Program-made: the position numbers and the translations under genes
Assembly: GCF_001894825.1 (NCBI RefSeq)
Contig: NZ_BCWY01000038.1
Location: forward strand, 25,076-89,075
Reading direction: 5' to 3'
Source: Rhodococcus jostii NBRC 16295
GTDB lineage: Bacteria; Actinomycetota; Actinomycetes; Mycobacteriales; Mycobacteriaceae
DNA: 64,000 nt
Shown: positions 52,388-61,017 of the stretch, piece after piece
How positions within the stretch are numbered: the stretch's first letter is position 1
Layout: each line of letters starts with the position of its first letter
Notes under the pieces: generated by a model
The model's database searches: none
The model's input: only the letters and a program-made list of their open reading frames with translations
What the model was told of the DNA's origin: nothing

Positions 52388-53428
52388 TTACCCGCAGATC
52401 TTGCGGAGCTTCTCGACCAACGCGACGCGTCCCGCACGATCCGCGGCGAGCGGTGTGACGGTGAGGGTGGTGACCCCGGACTCGGCGAAGGCGGCCACCC
52501 GTTCTGCGACGTAACTCTCCGGACCGATCAGGGACACGGCGCGCACCAGGTCGTCCGGCACCGCGGCGGCGGCCTCGTCCTTCTTGCCCGACAGGTAGAG
52601 GTCCTGGATGGTCGCGGCTTCCTTCTCGTAGCCGTACCGGACGGCGAGGTCGTTGTAGAAGTTCTTGCCCTTCGCGCCCATGCCGCCGATGTACAGCGCG
52701 AGGCTGGGACGGACCCAGTCGAGCATGTGCTCGACGTCGTCACCGATGGCGAGCGCGGGTGAGGCGAAGACCTGCAGGTCACCGAGGCTCGGGTCGCGCT
52801 TCGCCTTGCCCTTCGCGAGGGGCTCGCCCCACACACTCGCGGCCTTCTCGGGGTGGTAGAAGATCGGCTCCCAGCCTTCGGCGATCTCGGCCGTCATCTC
52901 TACGTTCTTGGGCCCGAGCGAGGCGATGACGATCGGGATGCGATCACGCACAGGGTGGTTGATGATCTTCAGCGGCTTGCCCAGCCCGGTGCCCTTTTCG
53001 GCGGGCAGCGGAATCTGGTAGTACTTGCCCTGGAATTCGACCTTCTCCCGGCGCCACACCTTGCGGCAGATCTCGACGACCTCGCGGGTGCGGCCGAGCG
53101 GGGCGTCGTACTTGACGCCGTGGAAGCCCTCGATCACCTGCGGGCCGGACGCGCCGAGGCCCATGACGAAGCGCCCGTTCGACACGAAGTCGAGGCCGGC
53201 TGCCGTCATGGCCGTCAGGCTCGGCGTGCGCGTGTAGATCTGGAAGATGCCCGACGCGAGTTCGATCGTCGTGGTCTTGGCGGCGAGGTAGCCGATCTGG
53301 CTGACCGCGTCGAACGAGTAGGCCTCGGGCACGAACGCGATGTCGAGCCCGGCTTTCTCCAGGTCGGCGACCTCGTCGACCGTCTCGGCGAAACCGCCGC
53401 TGTAGTTCAAGCCCATACCTATGCGCAC
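52388..53428 (-). CDS. F420-dependent LLM-class oxidoreductase
   Basis: 346 residues. The opening VRIGMGLNYSGGFAETVDEVADLEKAGLDIAFVPEAYSFDAVS matches the TIGR03559 F420-dependent family (Mycobacterium Rv3520c-like). GTG 53428 with GGGG six bases upstream; an upstream-extended reading to 53473 lacks support. Uses reduced F420 for hydride transfer; substrate unknown. Sandwiched between the two stress proteins, so likely co-induced with them. Confidence 0.85.
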   Translation of the reverse strand: MRIGMGLNYSGGFAETVDEVADLEKAGLDIAFVPEAYSFDAVSQIGYLAAKTTTIELASGIFQIYTRTPSLTAMTAAGLDFVSNGRFVMGLGASGPQVIEGFHGVKYDAPLGRTREVVEICRKVWRREKVEFQGKYYQIPLPAEKGTGLGKPLKIINHPVRDRIPIVIASLGPKNVEMTAEIAEGWEPIFYHPEKAASVWGEPLAKGKAKRDPSLGDLQVFASPALAIGDDVEHMLDWVRPSLALYIGGMGAKGKNFYNDLAVRYGYEKEAATIQDLYLSGKKDEAAAAVPDDLVRAVSLIGPESYVAERVAAFAESGVTTLTVTPLAADRAGRVALVEKLRKICG

Positions 53429-53500
53429 GTCGTTCCCCAATCCTGGCGTTACCTGCAACCTGTTCTTCTTCAATCCAGAACACTACTGCGAGCAATCGCG

Positions 53501-54385
53501 TCAGGGGCGTGCAGGCCTCACGACGACGACCGGGCAGTGCGCACCACCGACCAGGCTGTTGCTGGTCGATCCGAGCAGCATTCCCTTGAATCCGCCGCGG
53601 CCCCGGCTGCCCACCACCAGAAGTTGCGCCTTCTTCGACCACTCGAGCAGCCGCGCCCGCGGATTGTCGATGTACACCTCTCGGGTGACCAGCACGTCGG
53701 GGTATTTCTCCTGCCAGCCGGCGAGGCTCTCGGCGAGGACTGCGTGTTCGTCCTCCTCGAGCCCCTGCGGGACCAGGGCCGCGGCCCGGGGGTCCTCGAA
53801 CGCCGTCGGCCCGAGGTCGCTCCACACGTGGACGGCCACCAACGGCGCGTTCCGCAGGGACGCCTCCTGGAAGGCCACCGAGATCGCCCGCTCGCTGGTG
53901 AGGCTGCCGTCGACGCCGACGACGACGGGCCCGCCCTCGTGGGCGTCACCGCGGACCACGACGACCGGGCAGTGCGCGTGGCTGGTGACGTTGATGGCCG
54001 TGTTCCCGAGCAGGGCGGTGGCTGCGGCGCCGACCCCGGATGCCCCGACCACCACGACCCTGGCGTTTTCGGACAGGTCGACGAGCCACTGGGCGCTGCT
54101 CCCGATCGACAGTTCGGTGTGGACGTCGATGATGGGATTGACCGCGAACGCCTGCTCCTGCGCCTCGGCGAGAATCGCCTTGCCACTCGCCTCGACCCAT
54201 TCGTACACGCCGCCCGAATCCATGTAGGGGCCGCCGAACCCGTAGGGCGCAAAGTCGAGGGCGTGGATGATCTTCAGGTTCAGGCCGCGTTCGGTGGCCA
54301 GTTCGGCCGCCACCCGTACCGCGGACTTCGAGCTGTCCGATCCGTCGACACCGACGACGACGCTGTTGCGGTCCCGTGTGCTCAT
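53501..54385 (-). CDS. Tandem universal stress protein (UspA)
   Basis: 294 residues, two UspA domains: SVVVGVDGSDSSKSAVRVAAEL with VGASGVGAAATALLGNT, then VVVGVDGSLTSERAISVA with VGSRGRGGFKGMLLGST. ATG 54385. A strong DevR-box-like palindrome sits 55 bases upstream. First gene of a probable hypoxia-induced operon with the F420 oxidoreductase and the second Usp. Confidence 0.9.
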   Translation of the reverse strand: MSTRDRNSVVVGVDGSDSSKSAVRVAAELATERGLNLKIIHALDFAPYGFGGPYMDSGGVYEWVEASGKAILAEAQEQAFAVNPIIDVHTELSIGSSAQWLVDLSENARVVVVGASGVGAAATALLGNTAINVTSHAHCPVVVVRGDAHEGGPVVVGVDGSLTSERAISVAFQEASLRNAPLVAVHVWSDLGPTAFEDPRAAALVPQGLEEDEHAVLAESLAGWQEKYPDVLVTREVYIDNPRARLLEWSKKAQLLVVGSRGRGGFKGMLLGSTSNSLVGGAHCPVVVVRPARP

Positions 54386-54439
54386 GGCTTCACACTATCC
54401 CCGGTGTCCGGTTCGCGTCTGCCGCCCTTCGTCTTTGGA

Positions 54440-54459
54440 ACCGGGACTTAAGTCCCCAC
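54440..54459. promoter_or_regulatory. DevR/DosR-box-like palindrome (CGGGACTTAAGTCCCC)
   Basis: GGGACTTAAGTCCC is a perfect 14-bp palindrome and matches the core of the DosR consensus with one G/C on each side. It is 55 bases upstream of the first stress protein gene. The closest match in the window. Confidence 0.75.
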
Positions 54460-54635
54460 CGATTCGGGTTCTCCGCCCGTAGCCGCGGCGGCCGACTTCC
54501 GCAAAGATGAGAAACTGGACCCGTCCGTTTCTTACGAATAGGACTGGGGTGCTTCGCTTTCCGTGCATCACCCACAGGAAGCGACGTCGCTCACAAATTT
54601 GGTATCTTGAATGAGAATTAAAGTACGTTGGGGTC

Positions 54636-55109
54636 ATGCAACTCACACAGTTCACCGACCTCGGACTGCGGGTCGTCATGCGACTGGCCGTCACCGGGGA
54701 CGGCGAACGGCCGGGGAGCCGGGCGATCGCCGAGGAACTGTCGGTGTCGTACACCCACGCCGCCAAGGTGATCACCCGGCTGGGTGAGCTGGGCATCGTC
54801 GACGCACGCCGCGGACGCGGAGGCGGTCTCGCCATCACCGAACTCGGGCGTACCGCGTCCGTCGGCTGGCTCGCACGCCGGCTCGAGGGCGACGCGGAGG
54901 TCGTCGACTGCGACGGCGCCCAACCCTGCCCGCTGCGGTCGAACTGCCTGTTGCGGTCGGCGCTGCGACGCGCGCAGGACGCGTTCTTCGAATCGCTGGA
55001 CGCCCTCACCATCGAAGACCTCACCCGGACCCCCACCGGAACCGTGCTGCTCGCCCTCCCCCGGGTAGCCGCCACAACTTCCCAGATTTCTCGAACGATC
55101 GGAGAATGA
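54636..55109 (+). CDS. nsrR: Rrf2-family iron-sulfur repressor, NsrR-like
   Basis: 157 residues. Rrf2 helix-turn-helix MQLTQFTDLGLRVVMRLAVTG, with SRAIAEELSVSYTHAAKVITRLGELGIVDARRGRGGG. Three Cys in CDGAQPCPLRSNC are the expected Fe-S cluster ligands. NsrR senses NO through the cluster and derepresses hmp; here the flavohaemoglobin gene starts one base after its stop. Promoter TAAAGT (54617-54622) lies in an AT-rich stretch that may be the operator. Confidence 0.9.
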   Translation: MQLTQFTDLGLRVVMRLAVTGDGERPGSRAIAEELSVSYTHAAKVITRLGELGIVDARRGRGGGLAITELGRTASVGWLARRLEGDAEVVDCDGAQPCPLRSNCLLRSALRRAQDAFFESLDALTIEDLTRTPTGTVLLALPRVAATTSQISRTIGE

Positions 55110-55110
55110 C

Positions 55111-56295
55111 ATGCTCTCACCCACCTCGACGGACGTCATCCGCGCCACCCTGCCCGTGGTCGGCGCCGCGATCTCGGACATCACGACGCTGTTCTACCGC
55201 AAGATGTTCGACGCACACCCCGAACTCGAGCGGGATCTGTTCAACCGCGGCAACCAGAAGCAGGGCGAACAACAGAAAGCGCTGGCCGGGGCCATCGCCG
55301 CGTTCGCCGCTCTCCAACTCGAACCCGATCAGGCGCGCGTCGACCTCATCCTGTCGAGGATCGCGAACAAGCACGCCTCACTGGGAATCGAACCCGCGCA
55401 GTACGCGATCGTGCACACGCACCTGTTCGCGGCCATCGTCGAGGTACTCGGTGACGCCGTCACCCCGGAGGTCGCCGCCGCCTGGGACGAGGTGTACTGG
55501 CTGATGGCCGAGACCCTGATCTCGATGGAGGCCGGTCTGTACGCCTCGGCGGGAGTGGCGGCCGGCGACGTGTGGCGCGACGTGCGGGTGCGTGAGCGCA
55601 GGCACGAGTCCGCGGACACCGTGTCGTTCGTACTCACGTCCGTGGACGGCAGTCCGCTTCCCACGTTCGCGCCGGGACAGTACCTCTCCGTCGCGGTTCG
55701 CCTGCCGGACGGGGCGCGCCAGATCCGCCAGTACAGCCTGTCGTCGGCACCGTCCAGCGGCGACTGGCGGATCTCCGTGAAACGGTCGGGTGAGGTGTCG
55801 AACTTTCTGTACCACAACGTGTTCGAGGAAGACATCGTGTCGGTGTCGACACCGTTCGGCGATCTCGTCCTGCAGGACGACGACGCACCGCTGCTCCTCG
55901 TGTCCGCGGGCATCGGCTGCACACCGATGATCGGGATACTCAGCCACCTCGCCGACACCGAGGACAACCGCCGGATCTCGGTGCTCCACGCCGACCGCTC
56001 CGCCAGCAGCCACGCGCACCGCGCGGAGCTGACCGAACTCGTGGAACGTCTGCCGTTCGCGGTGATGCACCGCTGGTACGAGGACCTGGGTGCGCGCCGC
56101 CCCGAGGGCAGCCTCCGGGAGGGACGGGCCGACCTCGGGGAGGTGACGATCGCGCCCGGCACCCGCGCCTACCTGTGCGGTCCGCTGCCGTTCATGCTCG
56201 GAATGCGCGAGGCGCTGCTCGCGAAGGATGTGCCCGCCGAGAACATCCACTACGAGGTGTTCGGCCCCGACAGCTGGTCGGCCGCCGGCGTATGA
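55111..56295 (+). CDS. hmp: Flavohaemoglobin, nitric oxide dioxygenase
   Basis: 394 residues. Globin domain with proximal His in RIANKHASLGI and distal pocket Tyr/Gln area LFYRKMF; FAD-domain motif RQYSLSSAP; NAD-binding GIGCTPMIGILSHL and ending YEVFGPD. It oxidises NO to nitrate with O2 and NADPH. ATG 55111 has GGAG upstream and follows nsrR by one base, so NO-responsive control is direct. Confidence 0.94.
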   Translation: MLSPTSTDVIRATLPVVGAAISDITTLFYRKMFDAHPELERDLFNRGNQKQGEQQKALAGAIAAFAALQLEPDQARVDLILSRIANKHASLGIEPAQYAIVHTHLFAAIVEVLGDAVTPEVAAAWDEVYWLMAETLISMEAGLYASAGVAAGDVWRDVRVRERRHESADTVSFVLTSVDGSPLPTFAPGQYLSVAVRLPDGARQIRQYSLSSAPSSGDWRISVKRSGEVSNFLYHNVFEEDIVSVSTPFGDLVLQDDDAPLLLVSAGIGCTPMIGILSHLADTEDNRRISVLHADRSASSHAHRAELTELVERLPFAVMHRWYEDLGARRPEGSLREGRADLGEVTIAPGTRAYLCGPLPFMLGMREALLAKDVPAENIHYEVFGPDSWSAAGV

Positions 56296-56311
56296 GGATC
56301 GCCGCGCCCGT

Positions 56312-57820
56312 TCACACCGGCCAGGTGTGAACGGGACTCCCCTCCCGCATGTTCTCCACGTACTGACGCAGCATGGCGGCCAGGGCTTCCGGGCGGCGCA
56401 GACCGGCGTTCTCGTGCCGGACCACCTGCGCACGCTGCCACGACGCCCCGGTCTGCCGGGTGACGCATCGCCCCTCGATGACGCTGAGGTAGCGGTCGCG
56501 GGCCTTCGCGGACAGCCCGAATGCGGCGAGGCCCTCGTCGGCGATCGGCAGCAGCCGGCGCAGGACGAGTTCGTCGGCGCCCGTGGACCCGACACCGGGC
56601 CAGTACAGTTCGGCGTCCATGCCGTACTTCGCGCCGGCGTGCAGGTTCTCCTCGGCGGCATTGAACGACATCCGCGACCAGACCGGCCGATCCGCCTCGA
56701 CGAGCCCGCGTAGCGCACCGTAATAGAACGCGGCATTCGCCATCGTGTCGAGCACGGTCGGGCCCGCGGGCAGCACCCGATTCTCGATCCGCAGGTGCGG
56801 CTTGCCGTCGTGGCTGTCGTACACCGGCCGGTTCCACCGGTAGATGGTGCCGTTGTGCATCTGCAGTTCGCTGAGGTCCGGCACCCGGCCCGCGTCGAAT
56901 TCGGCGGACGGGTCGACGTCGGACAGCTCGGGCAGCAGAGCCGGGAAGTACCGGGAGTTCTCCTCGAACAGGTCGAACACCGACGTGATCCACCGCTCGC
57001 CGAACCACACACGCGGCCGCACACCCTGGTTCTTCAGCTCCAACGGCCGGGTGTCGGTGGCCTGCTCGAAGATCGGGATGCGGGACTCGTGCCACAACGC
57101 CTTGCCCGCCATGAACGGCGAGTTCGCCGCGAGTGCCACCTGGGCACCCGCCAGGCACTGCGCGGCATTCCAGTGGGCGGCGAACTCGTCCGGCGCCACG
57201 CGCAGGTGCAGTTGCAGGGAGGTGCACGCGGCCTCCGGGAGCACCGAATTGGCGTCCAACTTCAGCTGTTCGGAGAGCCGCCCCTCGAGCGGCACACCCT
57301 CGAGGTCGAGTTCGATGTCCTCACCGCGAGCGGCGAAGATCTGTTCGTTGAGCTGCTCGTAGCGGGGATTCGCGGTGATCCACTCGCGGCCCAGGTGCTC
57401 GAGCCGCAGCGTCGGCAGCATGCCGATCATCACCAGCTGCGCGTCCTGCCCGTGGATACGCGCGTCGGCGACGTGCAGCGACGCCCGCAGTGTGCGTTCG
57501 AGCTCGAATGTGCCCTCACCGACCAGGGGACCCGGCCGCACGTTCATCTCGACGTTGAACTGGCCGAGCTCGGTCTGGAACACGGCGTCGTCGTCGATCG
57601 ACTCGAGTACAGCGAGATTCGACATCGCGGGCGTCATGTCGGCGTGGACGAGGTTGAACTCGATCTCCATGCCCAGCATGGGCCGCGGCGGGTCGACGTC
57701 GTCGGCGAACGCACCCTCCCGAAGCATCCGCTCGAGCACGTCGGCGCACAGGAGCACCTTCTGCCGGAACAGGCGCCGATCTGCCCGGGTGAATGTCCGA
57801 GACGTCACTTCGCGACCCAT
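56312..57820 (-). CDS. Glutamate-cysteine ligase-like protein (GCS2 family)
   Basis: 502 residues. MLGMEIEFNLVHADM is the ATP/Mg motif of carboxylate-amine ligases; TSLQLHLRV and the Arg/Asn-rich RIENRVLPAGPTV belong to the glutamate-cysteine ligase fold. Length exceeds the bacterial YbdK group and fits the long actinobacterial members. It may form a gamma-glutamyl bond; the acceptor is uncertain, as these bacteria use mycothiol rather than glutathione. ATG 57820 has GGGGAG upstream. Confidence 0.8.
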   Translation of the reverse strand: MGREVTSRTFTRADRRLFRQKVLLCADVLERMLREGAFADDVDPPRPMLGMEIEFNLVHADMTPAMSNLAVLESIDDDAVFQTELGQFNVEMNVRPGPLVGEGTFELERTLRASLHVADARIHGQDAQLVMIGMLPTLRLEHLGREWITANPRYEQLNEQIFAARGEDIELDLEGVPLEGRLSEQLKLDANSVLPEAACTSLQLHLRVAPDEFAAHWNAAQCLAGAQVALAANSPFMAGKALWHESRIPIFEQATDTRPLELKNQGVRPRVWFGERWITSVFDLFEENSRYFPALLPELSDVDPSAEFDAGRVPDLSELQMHNGTIYRWNRPVYDSHDGKPHLRIENRVLPAGPTVLDTMANAAFYYGALRGLVEADRPVWSRMSFNAAEENLHAGAKYGMDAELYWPGVGSTGADELVLRRLLPIADEGLAAFGLSAKARDRYLSVIEGRCVTRQTGASWQRAQVVRHENAGLRRPEALAAMLRQYVENMREGSPVHTWPV

Positions 57821-57938
57821 ACCACTCCCCAACTGCGCGTCGACCTGCGCTCACGGGGGAGCATATCCGTTCATCCCGCGCGAATGCGGGATGGCGGACT
57901 AACCTCGAACCAGACGCTGGTGAGCGGAAGGACCTGAG

Positions 57939-58199
57939 ATGACCCCTCAAACCGACTCCAAGAAGAAACCAGAGTTCTCCGTGGGCACACGGGTGAAAAC
58001 CCGGCATTCGGCCGATCACGAACTGGCCGAGAAGAAATGGCCCCTGGAGGCCGGCGTCATCGTCGACGATTTCGCCGGCGTCCAGGACATCAGCAACGAT
58101 TCCTACGGCCGCGACTGGGCCGTCTCACGTCGCTGGGCGATCGCCCTCGACAGCGGACCACTCGTGTTCCGCAACGACGACGACCTCGAGCCGGAATAG
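57939..58199 (+). CDS. Small conserved hypothetical protein
   Basis: 86 residues, ATG 57939 with GGAAGG upstream. VGTRVKTRHSADHELAEKKWPLEAGVIVDDF looks like a small SH3/KOW-like beta protein, and WAVSRRWAIALDSGPLVFRNDDDL a second strand region. Family not recognised; similar small proteins are common in nocardioform actinobacteria. Convergent to the M23 peptidase gene, 4 nt between stops. Confidence 0.75.
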   Translation: MTPQTDSKKKPEFSVGTRVKTRHSADHELAEKKWPLEAGVIVDDFAGVQDISNDSYGRDWAVSRRWAIALDSGPLVFRNDDDLEPE

Positions 58200-58203
58200 G
58201 CCC

Positions 58204-58992
58204 TTACGCGTTCGCGCCAGCGTTGCCCCAGGTGACGGACACGCCGCGTTCCTGCAGCCAGCGTCCGGGATCGATCTTGCTTCCGTTCGCGTCGTGCACC
58301 TCGAAGTGCAGGTGCGGTCCGGTGGACTGGCCGCGGTTACCGACGTGGGCGATTTCCTGCCCGGCGGTGACGCGCTGCCCCACGCTCACCGTGTAGTCGT
58401 TGACGTGTCCGTAGATCGTGACGGTTCCGTCGTCGTGCAGCAGCCGGACCCACAGTCCGAAGCCGGACGCGGGGCCGGCGTCGATGACCTGTCCGTCCGC
58501 AGCAGCGAGCACCGAGGTGCCGATCGGTGCGGCGATGTCGATGCCGCCGTGGTGCGCTCCCCAGCGGGAACCGAAGTCGGAGGTCAGCTTGCCCGACACC
58601 GGCTGCACCGTGTGCTGCTTGACCGGGTTGACGGTGTTCAGCCACTGCTGTGCCTGTGCGCCCAGGTCGGGGCCGCCGAGGTTCTGGGCCGCGGCGCCGA
58701 GGTCGGCGGGCAACTCGAAACCGGCGGGAAGGACACCGGCCGGGATCTCGAACGGAAGACCCGGCAGGCTCTGCGGGCCGCTCGTCTCGTGCGACTCGAC
58801 GGGGGCGGCAGCAGCGTTTCCGGCGCCCAGCTGGGCTGCGCCGACCACGAGGGCACCGGTGGCGGCCGCAACAGTGGCTGCCTTGATGCCCACACCCGCT
58901 CCGGTCTGCTGATTGCGATGGCGCCCACGCGCCGCGTCCGGATCGATCTCGAAGCGAAGGGAAGACCCGTTCGCCCGGTGGTGGGAACCCAC
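58204..58992 (-). CDS. M23-family peptidoglycan endopeptidase
   Basis: 262 residues. The signal-like region KAATVAAATGALVVGAAQLGAGNAAAAP (from about residue 37) would export it. LytM metal site: H-x3-D in WGAHHGGIDIAAPIG and H-x-H in GPHLHFEVHD. Zinc-dependent cleavage of peptidoglycan crosslinks or a LytM regulator. GTG 58992 with GAGG eight bases upstream. The -10 TACATT lies near 59062-59067. Downstream gap to the small ORF is 4 nt, in convergent orientation. Confidence 0.9.
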   Translation of the reverse strand: MGSHHRANGSSLRFEIDPDAARGRHRNQQTGAGVGIKAATVAAATGALVVGAAQLGAGNAAAAPVESHETSGPQSLPGLPFEIPAGVLPAGFELPADLGAAAQNLGGPDLGAQAQQWLNTVNPVKQHTVQPVSGKLTSDFGSRWGAHHGGIDIAAPIGTSVLAAADGQVIDAGPASGFGLWVRLLHDDGTVTIYGHVNDYTVSVGQRVTAGQEIAHVGNRGQSTGPHLHFEVHDANGSKIDPGRWLQERGVSVTWGNAGANA

Positions 58993-59105
58993 AGTTGATA
59001 CCTCGTCAGTCGTCGGATTGCAGCTCTCCCCATCCGGGGCGGGCTCCTCTGTCTGGCGACGAATGTAACAAAACGATATAGGTCCGCGCCACCGTTACCG
59101 AACGT

Positions 59106-60584
59106 TTATGTTTGGCGCTCCTCGAGCTCGGCCTTGAACGCGGCGTACCGAGCGCGGTGCGGGGCGCGCCGGCGGATCACCGCCCACGCGATCCCGAGCA
59201 CGACGAACCATACCGGGGTGACCAGAAGCGCCTCGAGGGTGTCGTCCTCCTGGGTCAACGCCCAGATCAGGAATACGAAGAAGGCCAGGACGATCCAGCA
59301 CATCACCACACCACCGGGCATCTTGAACTTGGACGCCTCATGCAGTTCGGGGCGACGCTTCCGGTACACGATGTAGCTGGCCAGGATCATCGTCCACACG
59401 AACATGAACAACACCGATGAGATTGTCGTCACAGTCGTGAAGGCCTCGATCACCGAGTCGCCGGAGAACAGCAGCGCGATCGCGGAGAGCAGGAAGGCGC
59501 AGGAGAACATCAGCGCGTTGGCCGGGACCTTGCGGGAACTGAGCTTGCCGAGCCGGGCCGGTGCGTCACCCTCCTGCGCGAGGCCGTAGACCATCCGGGA
59601 CGTCGAGTAGATCCCCGAGTTCGCCGACGACGCCGCCGACGTCAACACCACGAACTGGATGACTCCGGCCGCGACCCCCAGGCCCGCCAGGGTGAACATC
59701 GCGGTGAACGGGCTCTCGCCGGGCACGACCTCACGCCACGGCGTGACCGAGATGATCACAATCAGCGACACCACATAGAACAGCAGGATTCGGATCGGGA
59801 TCGAGTTGATCGCCTTGGGCAGATTCTTCTCCGGGTCCTTCGCCTCGGCCGCGGTGGTGCCGACGAGTTCGATCCCGACGAAGGCGAAGACCGCGATCTG
59901 GAAGCCGGCGACGAAGCCCATCGCGCCGGTCGGGAACATGCCGCCGTCGTTCCACAGGTTGTCGAAGCCGGCCTCCGCCCCGTTGGGCGACGTGAAGTGG
60001 GTGAACACCATCACGAGTCCGACGACGATGAGGCTGAGGATGGCGATGATCTTGATCAGCGCGAACCAGAACTCGGTTTCACCGAACGCCCGCACGGTCG
60101 GCAGGTTCAGCAACAGCAGCGCCGCGATCGCCACGAGCGCGGGGATCCACAACTGGAGGTCGGGCCACCAGTACCGCACATAGCCGGATATCGCGATGAT
60201 GTCGGCGATGCCGGTGACGATCCAGCAGAACCAGTACGTCCACCCGGTGAAGAAACCGGCCCAGGGGCCGAGCAGATCGGCCGTGAAGTCGGAGAACGAC
60301 TTGTACTGCAGATTGGAGAGAAGCAATTCGCCCATCGCCCGCATCACGAAGAACAGCATGAAGCCGATGATCATGTAGACGAAGATCACGGACGGTCCGG
60401 CCAGCGAGATCGTCTTCCCCGACCCCATGAAGAGGCCCGTTCCGATTGCACCGCCGATCGCGATCAGCTGGATGTGCCGGTTGGCGAGCTGCCGGGAGAG
60501 ATGCGGCTCCCCCGCCGACGCCGTCCCCGAGTCGTCACCCGGTCCCGATCCGATCGAGCCCGTCGAGGAAGTTCGGTCAGCCAT
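59106..60584 (-). CDS. Amino-acid permease (APC superfamily)
   Basis: 492 residues, 12 membrane helices. RQLANRHIQLIAIGGAIGTGLFMGSGKTISLAGPSVIF is the classic APC helix-1 consensus; YWFCWIVTGIADIIAISGYVRYWWP and VAGFQIAVFAFVGIELVGTTAAEAKDPEKNLPKAINSIPIR follow. Resembles the AnsP/CycA/GabP group that moves amino acids by proton symport. ATG 60584 with AGG upstream. Stands alone. Confidence 0.93.
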   Translation of the reverse strand: MADRTSSTGSIGSGPGDDSGTASAGEPHLSRQLANRHIQLIAIGGAIGTGLFMGSGKTISLAGPSVIFVYMIIGFMLFFVMRAMGELLLSNLQYKSFSDFTADLLGPWAGFFTGWTYWFCWIVTGIADIIAISGYVRYWWPDLQLWIPALVAIAALLLLNLPTVRAFGETEFWFALIKIIAILSLIVVGLVMVFTHFTSPNGAEAGFDNLWNDGGMFPTGAMGFVAGFQIAVFAFVGIELVGTTAAEAKDPEKNLPKAINSIPIRILLFYVVSLIVIISVTPWREVVPGESPFTAMFTLAGLGVAAGVIQFVVLTSAASSANSGIYSTSRMVYGLAQEGDAPARLGKLSSRKVPANALMFSCAFLLSAIALLFSGDSVIEAFTTVTTISSVLFMFVWTMILASYIVYRKRRPELHEASKFKMPGGVVMCWIVLAFFVFLIWALTQEDDTLEALLVTPVWFVVLGIAWAVIRRRAPHRARYAAFKAELEERQT

Positions 60585-60710
60585 GGAACACCTGCAACCC
60601 TTCTCAGTCCTTGCCGTCACCGTCCGAAAGCGTGGGTCACGTTACGCCGGGATGGCTGCGGACCACCGTCGAGGAGGGAATCCTGAGCGGAGGGACTTGA
60701 CAGAAACCGC

Positions 60711-60729
60711 ATAGCTAAGGCTAACCTCA
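60711..60729. promoter_or_regulatory. IdeR/DtxR-box-like site (15 of 19 matches)
   Basis: ATAGCTAAGGCTAACCTCA agrees with TTAGGTTAGGCTAACCTAA in 15 of 19 positions, with the core AGGCTAACCT intact. It sits 31 bases before the ATG at 60760, overlapping the expected -10 region. Confidence 0.6.
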
Positions 60730-60759
60730 GTCCGTTACTTCGAGGCGAGGAGCCTGCAC

Positions 60760-61017
60760 ATGATCGACGACCTGATCGAGATCGCGTACGCCCAGGGCGC
60801 TGTCACCTGTGTGGCTCAGGCCGCCGACGGCGTCGACGAGTACGAGCTCGCCCGGGTCGACTCCGTCACATCCAGCGTCACCGTCGCGGTACGCGCCGAC
60901 GGCAAATTCGCGAAGGCAACCAGCGACGAGGGATACCTCAGCCTCGGGCAGGTAGTGCGCGCATGCGGGCTGGACTACCGGCACGCCACCTCCAGCGCCC
61001 GCCAGTTCATTCACTGA
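60760..61017 (+). CDS. Small protein preceded by an iron-box-like site
   Basis: 85 residues, ATG 60760 with GAGGAG upstream. MIDDLIEIAYAQGAVTCVAQAADGVDEYELARVDSVTSSVTVAVRADGKFAKATSDEGYLSLGQV: no metal-binding or catalytic motif seen; one or two Cys (VTCVAQ, ACGLDY). Unknown function. The adjoining site suggests iron-dependent repression. Convergent with the dienelactone hydrolase gene, with the stops directly adjoining. Confidence 0.7.
   Translation: MIDDLIEIAYAQGAVTCVAQAADGVDEYELARVDSVTSSVTVAVRADGKFAKATSDEGYLSLGQVVRACGLDYRHATSSARQFIH

Noticed and set aside
58993..59100. A c-di-AMP (ydaO-type) riboswitch before the M23 peptidase gene
   Set aside because: The leader after the predicted -10 is only about 60-70 nt and lacks the conserved ydaO blocks.
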